NCBI RefSeq assembly: GCF_023091745.1
Contig: NC_068912.1
Span: 75,503,067 to 75,567,066 of the forward strand
Direction of reading: 5' to 3'
Length of the DNA stretch: 64,000 nt
Source of the DNA: Budorcas taxicolor
Taxonomy: Eukaryota; Chordata; Mammalia; Artiodactyla; Bovidae
Of this stretch, positions 30,900-42,061 are shown one piece after another (within the stretch, counting starts at the first letter, position 1; the number at the start of each line of letters is the position of its first letter). Below the pieces are notes generated by a model. The model had not been told where the DNA came from, searched no databases, and was given only the letters and a program-made list of their open reading frames with translations. A program made the translations under genes and the position numbers.

Positions 30900-31690
30900 T
30901 TTATGAAGGAACTTCTTTGGAGAGGTTATTGCGATTGTGTGAGCACCTTCCCATCCCAGTGAGGATGCTCTCTTGGCGTTGGCCTTTCATTCTGAAACAG
31001 GAGTTCTAGATACTGAAGAGCAGTCTCATCGTGATAGGGATAGCCCATAAGAGCACCTGCCAGAACTGGTTCCTGGTTGCTGAGTGCCACGAGTGCTATA
31101 GGAGGAGACAGACATATCGCCCGCTTCTAAGGATTACATGAGGAGACATTTGCCCTGAACTTCCTGAGCTCTTGCCCTACTGTCTCCTTTCCAGGGATGT
31201 GGAATGGGGTTATCTGATTGGTAAGTTCTGAAGAAGACATTTTGGGTCCACACCGCCTCCCACTGACCAGCTGCTGGGGGCTTCCCTTCTTATCACCCCA
31301 AGTGGCTGCCTACATCCGGACTCTCTGGAGAGCTGACTCCCATGTCTACTGACGGAGGCAGAGGGTGGATGTGCCAGGGGGCTCTCAGAGGAATCCCCAG
31401 CTCTCAGGAAGGCGGCTCTGGGAGCCCAGGTCTATGGCTCGAGGCCAGGAAGCCTTGAACTTGGGCCTGCTTGGTCAGGATCCATGTCATCTCCCCAGAA
31501 GATTCCCCAGCTGCAGTGTTCTCCAGGTCTGCCCATGAGAGCAGGTCAGGCTGGTCCCCCACAGAGCAGGGATCCAGCGCCCATTCACGTGTGGCCTTGC
31601 AGCCATGTGCAGAGCTGGCTTACCTGGGTGTGTGTCTGTTTCTGCAGCTAAGAGTGTCCTGAGCAGGAGCCTGCTTTTGTAGACAGCTCT
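30900..31690. other. GC-rich block of unknown nature
   Basis: Base composition jumps to well above 50 percent GC for about 700 bp, against roughly 35-40 percent around it. It has a modest number of CpGs, too few for a clear CpG island. I find no open frame above 63 codons, no TG...CA LTR ends and no poly-A tail. A 26-bp segment at 31195-31220 sits between a good acceptor (TCTCCTTTCCAG) and donor (GTAAGT) on the plus strand. It could be an untranslated or non-coding exon, an unrecognised repeat or a decayed pseudogene. Confidence 0.35.
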
Positions 31691-31701
31691 GTGGTTTCAG
31701 A

Positions 31702-31913
31702 GGGCTTCCCAGGTGGCGCTAGTGGTAAAGAGCCTGCATGCCAGTGCCGGAGACCTAAGAGATGTGGATTTGATCCCTGGGTCGGGAAGATCCCCTGGAG
31801 GAGAGCATGGCCCCCCACTGCAACATTCTTGCCTAGAGAATCCTATGGACAGAGGAGCCTGGCAGGTTGCAGTTCATGGGGTCACAAAGAGTTGAACACG
31901 ACTGAAGCGACTT
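31702..31913 (+). mobile_element. Bov-tA SINE (GCGCTAGTGG subtype)
   Basis: It runs from GGGCTTCCCAGGTGGCGCTA to GACTGAAGCGACTTAAC and is full length. Confidence 0.92.
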
Positions 31914-33342
31914 AACATATACTGAAGAAGAACTGGGCACAGATGCTGTATTCAGAACCCCTCTTTTCCCTCCTCGCACCTGCCTAGGACATCTGGTTTT
32001 GCCCTGCAAGTTTCCAGCTGTACAGCAATATGTCCCATTGGAATGAAGTTACACGAGCTAATTCTTAGGAGGATCATGGGAGCCAGGCACATTAGCCACA
32101 TCCTCCAATGTCAGTTTTATCAGTAATAAAAATAAGTAGGCAAAAAGTAAATGTTGGTGATGCAAATGGCACTTGGAAAAGTTTTTGATGGGACCAGGGC
32201 ATGGAGTCATCGTCTTTCAGTATTAGCAAGTAGGATATGCAAGATTTGATTGGGGGTTTACTGCAACTCACAGCACTCTTATTCCCAAGCAAATGGTTGT
32301 TTTTGTGCAGACGAGGCTGTTTTATCAACACTATATTGACCTCACTGATTGTACTGGGCACTGGCCACAGTGTTTAAGCTGTTGCAGTTAGATCTTGAGC
32401 TTTAGGCTTGATCCTCACGTAAGCACTGTCCATGGCCTTATAAATCAGAGAACTCTCAGTGTGGATGGTCCCACAGAAGAGTAGTGAATTTGATTAGCAA
32501 ACAAATGAAAAGTAATAGGGAGTCCTTATAATGAAGAGAATCCTAGGTGTCCTCTCCTAGGTGGAATTGAGAAAGATAACAAACATACCATTGAAATGAC
32601 TGCATATATAAAGGCCACAAACAGAAATAATAAAGTCTGTTTGGAGCACTTAGTCTGTAAGAATTGAGTTTGTTAAGGTATCTGGGGGAACTGGAATGGT
32701 ATGAAAAGGAACATGCTTTAGCTTTATTATTATAACAGAAGAAATACAAAAATAAAAACAAAATAAAGGAAAACTGGCTAATTACATTGGAGGAACAGAG
32801 AGTTTTCCTTAGGAGAAATATTGACATTTTATAAGATATATTAGACAGACAGGGAGAAGAAAATGGGAACTTTCAGGCCAAGAGAAACAAATATTAAAAA
32901 GAAACAGATAGACCCAGCTCTGATAAATTTTAAAGGAGGAAGTAGGAAAGCAAAAGATGTTTCAGTTGTACCAAGTCAAACAGTTATGACTGTAGCTTAA
33001 AGAAATCTAACCAAAGCAGAGAGACAGAATTTCAGAGAGCAATCTGGAATGAATCCCCAAGAGATGGCAGGGTCTGGGAAACTACAGAGGATGTGGCCTT
33101 TCAAAGCTGTAGATAAAGACTCTAGAATGACAGCAACTGGAAACTACAACTCAAAGAAAGCGGACACAGTACCAAAGCATCCACAAAATCTGGACAAATT
33201 TAAGGATAGAAAAGTATATTTAAAGCATTATTAGGTGAGTTTCAAAGTGATGAAATCATTATAGGTGAGGGTACAGGCATTGTCTTACCCTAAGAAAAAC
33301 ACTCCAGAAATTTATACAGTTATCAGTTTAAAGGAAGATCCA
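31914..33342. other. Unique DNA
   Basis: A 61-codon plus frame (33049-33234) is polar and lysine-rich but has no domain that I recognise. No repeats are recognised. Confidence 0.5.
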
Positions 33343-33552
33343 GGGCTTCTCTGGTAGCTCAGACTGTAAAGAACCCATCTGCAATGAGGGAGATCTGGGT
33401 TCAATCCCTGGGTTGGGAACATCCCCTGGAGGGAATGGCTACCCACTCCAGTATTATTGCCTGGAGAATTCCATGGACAGAAGAGCCTGGCAGACTACAG
33501 TCCATGGGGTCGCAAAGAGTGGGACATGACCGAGACTGTCACTTTCACTTCT
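33343..33552 (+). mobile_element. Bov-tA SINE
   Basis: Head GGGCTTCTCTGGTAGCTCAG and body to GACATGACCGAGACTGTC are present. Confidence 0.9.
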
Positions 33553-33892
33553 TTTCAAAGGAGACACATTGTAGGAAAAGGCATGCAGAACAATAAGAGA
33601 TGGAGTCTCGGCTTGATTTTGATCCTGATTTCATGGGAAATTTCTCCCTCAGTGTGATTATCCAACCCAGACAAGTGAGGATGAATATGATTGCTTTGAA
33701 TAGTGAATTATTTTGAAAGACTCAGAATTTATTGATTTAATAGCTCTCATATAGAAGACCTCATGAGATGAAGCTTAGGAAAATATATTACAAAAAATAT
33801 ATTTGAGTCCCAAAGCAGTGAAAACCTAAAAACCAAAGTACTAGGAAATAGTTATAGTTTTACATTATTAAAGAAAGAAATAGATCAATACC
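33553..33892. other. Unique AT-rich DNA
   Basis: Nothing is recognised. Confidence 0.5.
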
Positions 33893-34551
33893 AGTTCAGT
33901 TCAGTTCAGTCGCTCAGTCATGTCCAACTCTTTGCGACCCCATGAATCGCAGCAGGCCAGACCTCCCTGTCCATCACCAGATCCCAGAGTTCACTCAAAC
34001 TCATGTCCACCGAGTCAGTGATGCCATCCAGCCATCTCATCCTCTGTCATCCACTTCTCCTCCTGCCCCCAATCTCTCCCAGCATCAGAGTCTTTTCCAA
34101 TGAGTCAACTCTTCACATGAAGTGGCCAAAGTACTGGAGTTTCAGCTTTAGCATCATTCCTTCCAAAGAAATCCCAGGGCTGATCTCCTTTAGAATGGAC
34201 TGGTTGGATCTCCTTGCAGTCCAAGGGACTCTCAAGAGTCTTCTCCAACACCACAGTTCAAAAGCATCAATTCTTCGGCGCTCAGCCTTCTTCACAGTCC
34301 AACTCTCACATCCATACATGACCACAGGAAAAACCATAGCCTTGACTAGACGGACCTTAGTCGGCAAAGTAATGTCTCTGCTTTTGAATATACTATCTAG
34401 GTTGGTCATAACTTTTCTTCCAAGGAGTAAGCATCTTTTAATTTCATGGCTGCAGTCACCATCTGCAGTGATTTTGGAGCCCCCCCAAAATAAAGTCTGA
34501 CACTGTTTCTACTGCTTCCCCATCTATTTCCCATGAAGTGATGGGACCAGA
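33893..34551 (-). mobile_element. BovB LINE, 5'-truncated
   Basis: A triple TTCAG tail marks the 3' end. The minus-strand frame 34113-34409 keeps DITLPTKVRLVKAMVFPVVM and WCWRRLLRVPWTARRSNQ. The sequence is close to the copies at 5317, 17709 and 54177, so it is a young subfamily. The 5' truncation lies within GATGGGACCAGA. Confidence 0.93.
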
Positions 34552-34731
34552 CATAGGAACAATTTAAATTCTTAGAAATGGTTGATTTTCCAGGTCAAAC
34601 TGATTGGGTCACAATGCCTAAATATGTGGTCAGACATTATTCTGGAGGCTTCTGTGAGGGTGTTTTTGGATGAGATTGATATTAAATTAGTAGAATTTGA
34701 GTAAAACCAATTACCCTCTATAATGAGTGTG

Positions 34732-34975
34732 TTTGTGTGTGTGCACGCACACACACGCACACATCCACACATGTGCACTCAGTCATGTCTGACTCTGAGA
34801 CCCATGGACTGTGGCGGGCCAGACTCTCCTGTCCATGAACTTTCCAGCAAGAATACTAGAGTGGATTGTCATTTCCTACTCCCCACATCTTCCCGACCCA
34901 GGGACTGAATGTATGTCTCTTGTGTCTCCTGCATTGGCAGGCAGATTCCTTACCTCTGGCACCACCTGGAAAGCC
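34732..34975 (-). mobile_element. Bov-tA SINE with 12-bp target duplication and expanded GT/AC tail
   Basis: ATAATGAGTGTG at 34720-34731 and 34976-34987 flanks it. The tail has grown into alternating GT, GC and AC steps (34732-34770) that are largely self-complementary. The reversed head ends GGCACCACCTGGAAAGCC. Confidence 0.92.
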
Positions 34976-35162
34976 ATAATGAGTGTGAGCCTCATCCAAT
35001 TAGTTGAAGTTATTTCTAGAAAAACTCTGACTTTTCCAAAGGAAGAAGGAATTCTGCTAACAGATGGACTTTTAGATTTACATATCAGCTTCTTCTTGGT
35101 TCTTCAGCCTGCATATTTTGGACTTGCCAGCCAAAATAATCAGGTGAGCCAATTCCTTTGGA

Positions 35163-35164
<2 letters not shown>

Positions 35165-35213
<49 letters not shown>

Positions 35214-35219
35214 TACATG
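35165..35219. repeat. (CA)n microsatellite
   Basis: About 24 uninterrupted AC units at 35165-35213 run into a short CATA repeat. A tract of this length is expected to be length-polymorphic. Confidence 0.97.
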
Positions 35220-35369
35220 CTATTGTTTCTGTTTTTCTGTAGAATCCAAACACCCTTATCTGAGTTTCAGATAAAGAATAATATTTTCATTTTAAATGTA
35301 CTCTAAATGTTAAATAAGATATAAAAATGTATTTGTTGTATATATGTATTCAAATTTATCCAGATGCCT

Positions 35370-35751
35370 TGCCAAAGAATTGACGCTTTTGAACTGTGGT
35401 GTTGGAGAAGACTCTTGAGAGTCACTCGGACTGCAAGGAGATCCAACCAGTCCATCCTGAAGAAGATCAGTCCTGAGTGTTCATTGGAAGGACTGATGTT
35501 GAAGCTGAAACTCCAATACTTTGGCTACCAGATGCGAAGAGCTGAGTCATTGGAAAAGACCCTGATGCTGGGAAAGATTGAGGGCAGGAGGAGAAGAGGG
35601 CAACAGAGGATGAGATGGTTGGATGGCCTCACCGACTCAACGGACATGGGTTTGGGTGGACTCTGGAAGTTGGTGATGGACAGGGAGGCCTGGTGTGCTG
35701 CGGTTCATTAGGTCGCAAAAAGTCGGACATGACTGAGTGACTGAACTGAAC
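35370..35751 (+). mobile_element. BovB 3' end
   Basis: A 115-codon frame (35364-35711) carries RIDAFELWCWRRLLRV and RRRRGQQRMRWLDGLTDSTD, the very end of the BovB protein. The tail is GTGACTGAACTGAAC. Confidence 0.92.
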
Positions 35752-35775
35752 TTGTATTCTATCTGGCAACGTTAA

Positions 35776-36339
35776 CCTAAAATCAGTAGAACAATAGAAA
35801 GAGATGAAGCACTAAGTATCTACTTTACTTCTGTGAAAAAGATAATACAGAGATTCTACTCAAGCCCTTCCCAGAACAATCCAATGTTGAAGAAAGAAAG
35901 TTTCTTGAAAGAACAGACACTTAGCCTCATTAAGTCTCTAGAGGCATACATTTCTGAAGAAACAACAGCTGATTTAGGCCATGAATGTGCTGAGGTTAAT
36001 TCTCCAGATGAAACAGATGACAATGACAGCAGTTATAAAGGTCTAAGCAATTCCGTGGTTTTCCTGGTGGTTCAAATGGTAAAGAATCTGCCTGCAAAGC
36101 AGGAGACCTTGGTTCAATCCCTGAGTCGGGATGATCCCCTGGAGAAAGGAATAGCTACCCACTCCAGTATTCTTGGCTGGAGAATACCATGGACAGAGCA
36201 GCCTGTCAGGCTACAGTTCATTGAATTCTAAGAGTCAGACATGATTGATTGACTAACAATAAGTAATTCCATAGCAGTACACGTGGCAAAAGGCACTAGG
36301 GTTCTAGGACTAAAGACACTTGCTCATCAGACTTTGTAG
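35776..36339 (+). pseudogene. Coding-like remnant interrupted by a Bov-tA; no family recognised
   Basis: One frame is open from 35776 to the SINE at 36057. Skipping the SINE and one copy of its duplication, the same frame continues from 36273 to a TAG at 36337-36339, giving about 115 codons in all. The residues are polar, with an acidic patch (PDETDDNDSSYKG) and few stops for such AT-rich DNA. There is no start codon and no convincing upstream exon, since a BovB lies immediately upstream. It could be a broken last exon, a truncated retrocopy or chance. Confidence 0.3.
36057..36259 (+). mobile_element. Bov-tA SINE with 13-bp target duplication
   Basis: TAAG(C/T)AATTCC(G/A)T at 36044-36056 and 36260-36272 flanks it. 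The head is GGTTCAAATGGTAAAG and the body is GGAATAGCTACCCACTCCAG. Confidence 0.92.
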
Positions 36340-37635
36340 AAACCATGCTATTGGTCAGACTCACATTCACCCCATATCTGGCACTCCAAAAGGCAACAAT
36401 TTTTAGAGGTTTGAAAATATTGCATGCAAAAAAAGTGAAAGTTTTAGTTACTCAGCTATGCCCAACTATGCATGATGCCAAAATTAACCTCTGGATGGGA
36501 GGGTTCTTCCAGTTAAATTTAAATGCAAGAGTCATAGAGTTTAAACTGGTTTGGCTAACTCCTTCATCTCTTTATTTGTGAAGTTCTACATATTCTGGTC
36601 TTCCTACTTAAAAGTGCCCTCAAATGTCTATCTAATCATAAACCCCCTTAACTTTGCTCTTTGTTCTACACTATGAATCACCTTCTATGGATTATAACCT
36701 ACTTATTTTGTTTAATGTCTTTTTTCCCCAACAAAAGCATAACTTTGTTGAGACAAGAAATGTTTGCCTTTTTTGATTTTTAAATTTTTTCTCACTATGT
36801 ATCACAAACACCCAGAACAGCGAGACAGGTACACATGTGTACTCAAACAGTAGATGTTTGTCGGATAAATGAGTGTAGTTTAATCATATTGCAGAAACCT
36901 TGCTAATCATGTAGAACATTATTTGGATAGTAAGTAGAACATGAAGTGTTAAGACTTTGGTCTACAGTGGTCTTGGAGTTAAATCTACACTGCTTCACCT
37001 CTCTGCCCCCAATGATACCAGAAGAGTTCATGAAAGAATGGCAGTTTATATCTGGGAGAGATTGCCCTAATTAATTCCCCTTTAGTTTTCTAAGGGTTTA
37101 ATGTTTAAGCTCTGTAGCTTAAGACATAAAAATTATAAGCAACATTGTAAGTGGTGATGTTTCTCCACTCACTTATTTTCTGTGTGGAGAGATATTTTCA
37201 ACACTATAGATCCTCTTATCTCTTTCCTAACTCGTACTAGGAAATGCAGTAATTTAACTTATTTGTAAATTCTGAAGAATTTGACATGTGTAGGCTAGCC
37301 CCTTCCTCCATCTTTCTTTGGGGTGAACCTGCTTTAGGGAAGACAAGGTACACTGATCTGTTTCTCAATGCTATACATTTTGTAGGAGGAATTCCCCACA
37401 TGAGCAGGCCCATGGTTTTCCTGAACTGCTGTGGCTGAGTTAAGAATGCATTTGGGTTAAGTATGCATTTGTAGTGAGAAGTCAATTGTTGTCAAACATC
37501 TCAGTTATGTCTTCCTATCCAGCTTTTAAAAGTAATGAGATTGATGCTTGATCTCTAATTTCCTGACATCTTATCAATACCTTAATTGGTTCCAAAATTA
37601 TTGTGGAAAATTGAAGTTATTTATTGGATTCCTTT
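36340..37635. other. Unique DNA with small repeat scraps
   Basis: AGTGAAAGTTTTAGTTACTC (36435-36454) is a short BovA scrap. The stretch at about 36940-37030 resembles a MIR. Nothing else is recognised. Confidence 0.45.
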
Positions 37636-37646
37636 GAACTCCAATA

Positions 37647-37876
37647 GGGGCTTCGCAGGTGGTGCTAGTGGTAAAGAACCTGCCTGCTTATGCAGGAGAC
37701 ATAAGAGATGCAGATTGATCCCTGGGTCAGGAAGAACCCCTGGAGAAGGACATGGCAATCCATTCCAGTATTCTTGCCTGGCGCATCCCCATGGACAGAG
37801 GAACCTGACAGGCTACAGTTCATAAGGTTACAAAAAACTTAGACACAATTGAAGCTACTTAGCACACACAGGCACA
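37647..37876 (+). mobile_element. Bov-tA SINE (GTGCTAGTGG subtype)
   Basis: The duplication (G/A)ACTCCAATA lies next to both ends (about 37637-37646 and 37878-37887). The tail is TTAGCACACACAGGC. Confidence 0.9.
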
Positions 37877-37887
37877 GACTCCAATAA

Positions 37888-39419
37888 ATATCATGGCATG
37901 AATCGAATTTCATCATTTACAATTTGTTAATGTTGGGGGGTAAACTTTTATTAGCATGATAATTGTATATCAAATATTATGCTTAAATGCTAGTGGTAGA
38001 TAGATGAGTAAGATGTATCTGTCTGCTCTTAAGCAACTTAGAACCCAACTAGGAGGAAATAAACATGCAAGCAAATGGTAAAATATTGTGCTGTAAGTAC
38101 TGCATTATTAATCTGCGCAAAGTGTTTCAGGGACCAAAAGGAGGGCATTCCTTCCTGCCATCTGCCAAGGAGAGAAGGAGAACCCTTCACAAAGGAGGAA
38201 TAAATTAGTATGGTAGTTACTACTGAAATAAATGGAAGAATGTAGAAAGGGTTGAAATTTTATGTGAAAATATCTTTCACCCTATAACAGAACCAACCCT
38301 TAGCAAAAATATGTAGCAAGTGAATTTGTTTTTAAACTCTTCACCTATATAACCATTTTTTGACCTTTCCTTTTTCTTTCAGAGCATCCAAAGTTCTCCC
38401 GAGATTTGATTGTTTGCTGAGATTCGTGATCTAAAATCACTTTTATGTTAGAGAGTCTTAAGATTTGACTAGTATTACCCTTGAAGGAATTTGCATTTTA
38501 AAAAGTCCAGTGATGATTCAAGACCTAATTCAAATGAATGGCTTGCTAAGCCAGAGGTGCCAGTAAAATTAGTGCTAGTGGATTTTTTCTAAAATTATGT
38601 CTTACATAGAGTCTTGGGACAAATATAACTGCTGATAACTAAGAAAGGTGGTTTAAGCCTGTGGATATTCCAGAGGAAAATTCAAGACATATTTCTGCCT
38701 GAATTTCTGTTACCACCTTGAATGGAAAAGTTATTTAAAATATACCAATTTTGTACTAAGCTTGCATGAGCTTGATTTCAATTTTTTAATTAGTCTAAGA
38801 ATGTTCAGTCTATGAATCTAATTTAATCTAATCTCCTTTTAATTCTATCTTTATAATATATCATGCCCAAATTATTAGTGAGTAACATGTATTAATTTCA
38901 AATGTGGTGATAAAATTCAACTTAAAAATGCAACTTTGTTTTTTTGTTATGACACTGTATAGTCACAATCTAAGATATTAATAAAAAAATCAAACAAATA
39001 ATAAGATTTTCAAGCTAATAAGAAATCACTGACCATTTGTTTCTTTTGAGTCCCCTAGTACGAAAATCATGTACATTATTCCTTTGACTGTTGTAGGACT
39101 TAAAAATGGTCACTGTAAAGAAAGACCTCAGAAATGAGAAGCAGGAAAGACTAGTTTTCTAGAATGGATATGCCAAACTAAGGAGATAAACAGAGTTGAG
39201 TAGGAATCTATAATTCAGCAACTCTGATGTTTTAGATACATGCATGCTAGTTTCTAACTCTTTAAGCTATACACACGTTATATACCTTTCTTTGTATGAT
39301 AATTAATGCTTAAAAATTTTTAAAGAATTAAGCAGGAAGTGAATCCTGGAGAGCTAAAATGAGGGCATAGATTACTGTGTGTAGGCATATAGCATGGAAC
39401 TGTAGGAATAAGATAGCTT
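37888..39419. other. Unique DNA
   Basis: Weak resemblance to an old mammalian repeat occurs at about 38010-38210. No gene signature is seen. Confidence 0.45.
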
Positions 39420-39775
39420 TTGGAGACAAACTTAACACTGGCATCCCAGCTTTGGCACTGACTGGTTGTGTGACACTGTATGAATTATTTAACATGTCTG
39501 AGATCCTACAGCCTCATCTATGTACATGTGGGCTAAGTCGGTTCAGTCGTGTCTGATTCTTTGTGACCCTATGGACTGCAGCCCGCCAGGCTCCTCTGTC
39601 CATGGGATTCTCCAGGCAAGAATCCTGGAGTGGGTTGCCATGCCCTTCTCCAGGGGATATTCCAGACCCAGGAATTGAACCTACATCTTCTGCAGCTCCT
39701 GCACTGCAGGTGGATGTTTTTATCACTGAGCCACTGGGGAGCCCCAGCCTCATCTATACAATATAGCCAATAATT
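39420..39775 (+). mobile_element. MIR SINE, split by a Bov-tA
   Basis: TGGCACTGACTGGTTGTGTGAC (39455-39476) and GAATTATTTAACATGTCTGAG on the left, CCTCATCTATACAATA on the right, match consecutive MIR positions. Confidence 0.6.
39523..39745 (-). mobile_element. Bov-tA SINE with 13-bp target duplication
   Basis: CAGCCTCATCTAT at 39510-39522 and 39746-39758 flanks a complete reversed unit. Confidence 0.93.
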
Positions 39776-39988
39776 AAGCTTGACAAAAAGGAGGGCTGGC
39801 CCTAGAATGGAAGGGAGATGTAGAGGAAATGAGTTTCATTCCAAACAAGAAGGAAACTGTATTTTAAGAAAAGCTAGAAGAGCAACTGAAGATAATGGAA
39901 ACACAACTGCCCACAAATTATAGGGCTTAGATAGGGAAAGAGGGCTCTGCATGATAAACAGAGGCTAGGAAGTTACTTTAATATCATT

Positions 39989-40199
39989 GGGGGCTTCCCT
40001 AATGGCTCAGATGGTAAAGAATCTAACTGCAATGTAGGAAAACTGAGTTCAATCCCTGGGTCAGGGAGATCCCCTGAAGGGAATGGCTATCCACCCCGGT
40101 ATTCTTGCCTAGAGAATTTTATGGACAGAGGAGCCTGGCAGGCTACAGTTCATGGGGCCCAAAGAGTCAGACATGACTAAGCAACTAACACTTTCACTT
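39989..40199 (+). mobile_element. Bov-tA SINE
   Basis: It runs from GGGGCTTCCCTAATGGCTC to GCAACTAACACTTTCAC. Confidence 0.9.
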
Positions 40200-40423
40200 T
40201 CAGATTCCTGATCTGCCAATTACCACCTCTTCTGTTTCTATGTTCCCATTCTCAACTCTAAAACAATTTGGGATAGCTAAATATACAGAGACAAATACAT
40301 ACTACAAGCAATAGTATGGGATATAATGTTGAGTAACTTTACCTTTTCCATTATGCTAGGCCAAATGACAAATACATTACCTCACTTTCATTACCTTACA
40401 TTATCTAGGATTACTTTTAATAC

Positions 40424-40637
40424 TAAAGTGAAAGTGAAGTTGCTCAGTCATGTCCGACTCTTTGCGACCCCATGGACTGTAGCCTATCAGGCTCCTCTGT
40501 CCATGGGATTTTCCAGGCAAGAGAGCTGGAGTGGATTGCCATTTCCTTCTCCAAGGGATCCTCCCGACCCAGGAATCGAACCTGAGTCTCCCGCGTTGCA
40601 GGCAGACGCTTTGCCATGGGAGCCATCAGGGAAGCCC
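40424..40637 (-). mobile_element. Bov-tA SINE, low divergence
   Basis: The reversed tail AAAGTGAAAGTGAAGTTGC, body and reversed head GAGCCATCAGGGAAGCCC are all present. Confidence 0.92.
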
Positions 40638-40751
40638 AAATCAACTCTTAAATGTGATTGGTCCAGTATAATAGGCTTAAGCCAATGAGTACATAGCATT
40701 CTTATGGTGTAGAGTGAAGATACAGGAATAAGGATTTATCCCAATTTAGGC

Positions 40752-40895
40752 ATGCATTGGAGAAGGAAATGGCAACCCACTCCAGTGTTCTTGCCTGGAG
40801 AATCCCAGGGATGGGGGAGCCTGGTGGGCTGCCGTCTGTGGGGTCGCACAGGATCGGACACGACTGAAGCGACTTAGCAGCAGCAGCAGCAGCAG
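40752..40895 (+). mobile_element. BovA SINE monomer with (AGC)n tail
   Basis: A single BovA body runs from GGAGAAGGAAATGGC to GAAGCGACTTAGC and is followed by AGC repeats. It equals the 3' half of Bov-A2. Confidence 0.9.
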
Positions 40896-41764
40896 GCTAA
40901 TGAAACGATAGAGAGTATTTTCCAGAGGCATCTAGGAAGTTTCCTAGCATAAACAGAAGCTCGGGAAAACAAAGTAACTCTTCCTCTGCACACTGACATT
41001 GTTACGCACATGTATGAGTTCTATAACTACATAGCACGGTGCTACCATCGTAAAGCGTTACTTCAAATTTCCTTAATCAAATATGAACCCTCCCCCACCC
41101 CCACCGCCTAAGCGCCCTGACCAAGTGAGTGAGTTGACAGTAACACCAGGTCATCCACACCATATTGGAATCACTGGGACATAATTTGAAACAGGAACCT
41201 GGTAAAGAATCCAAGTATCCAGAGACCCATCACAAACTTGAGATGAAGTCAGTGAGAAGAAAGGTAGGCTTAAGATCTTTTAAATTAATGCACCCCACTT
41301 CTTATATTGCATTTACTATTACCTATTTCTCTATCCTGTTCACTGGAAATCATCCAAAGGCTTGACTGGTTTTCAAGCCTTGATTCATTGACACATATTT
41401 AGTGTGAAATTCTTAAAAAGGATGGTTTCTGAAAGAGAACATTAAAATAGGAAACACAATCCCAAAAGAAGGGGTAGACAGATAAAAAGCAAGAGCAACC
41501 ACAACAAAAGTGAAAGGTGACAACCTGATATGGAGGGACGCTCAGATAGAATTCTAGATAGGAACTGGCATTTACAAAACTCTTGAGTCATCAGGGAAAA
41601 TGAACAGTAAATGAATATTAAATCTTGTTCAATAACTTCTAATATGAAGGCAAGAACTTGACTAATTATCATGATTTTTACCAAACTGGTTAATACAAGA
41701 ATATTTTTACATTTCATATAAATAATGAAGTAAGCAACCGTATTGAGAACGCACATATACCAAG
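40896..41764. other. Unique DNA
   Basis: A C-rich patch lies at 41090-41107. The 104-codon minus frame (41442-41756) is leucine/isoleucine-rich from AT-rich codons and shows no domain. Confidence 0.5.
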
Positions 41765-42061
41765 GAACTGCAGGAGATCTCTAGATCCTAAATGTGGCCC
41801 TCAGCTAGACTCTTGGTCATAAAAAAATCTAGACTCTTGGTCATAGAGCCATAAGAAAGCAAATTCTGCCAACAGCCTAAGTAAGCTTAGAAGTGGCCTC
41901 TTCTCCAACTGAGTTCATGATGAAACTTCAGCCTGGTTCTGAGGGAGAGAACCTAGCTAAGCCCCACCTGGATTCTTGATCCAAAGAAACTGAGATGAAC
42001 TGTTTTTTAAGACAGCAAATTTGTGATAATTTATTACAAAGCAATATAAAATTAATACAGC
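41765..42061 (+). mobile_element. MLT1-type (MaLR) LTR, 3' portion
   Basis: TTCTGCCAACAGCCTAAGTAAGC, GCCCCACCTGGATTCTTGATCC and the end AATTTATTACAAAGCAATAT then TTAATACAG follow the MLT1 order. A 17-bp tandem duplication, CTAGACTCTTGGTCATA, occurs twice (41803-41845). Confidence 0.6.

Noticed and set aside
31195..31220. 26-bp plus-strand micro-exon
   Set aside because: The splice signals are good, but there is no reading-frame or conservation evidence and no neighbouring exon. It is kept only as a remark on the GC-rich block.
35165..35219. CRISPR-like or functional tandem array
   Set aside because: It is a plain CA dinucleotide microsatellite. No spacers or longer repeat units exist anywhere in the window.
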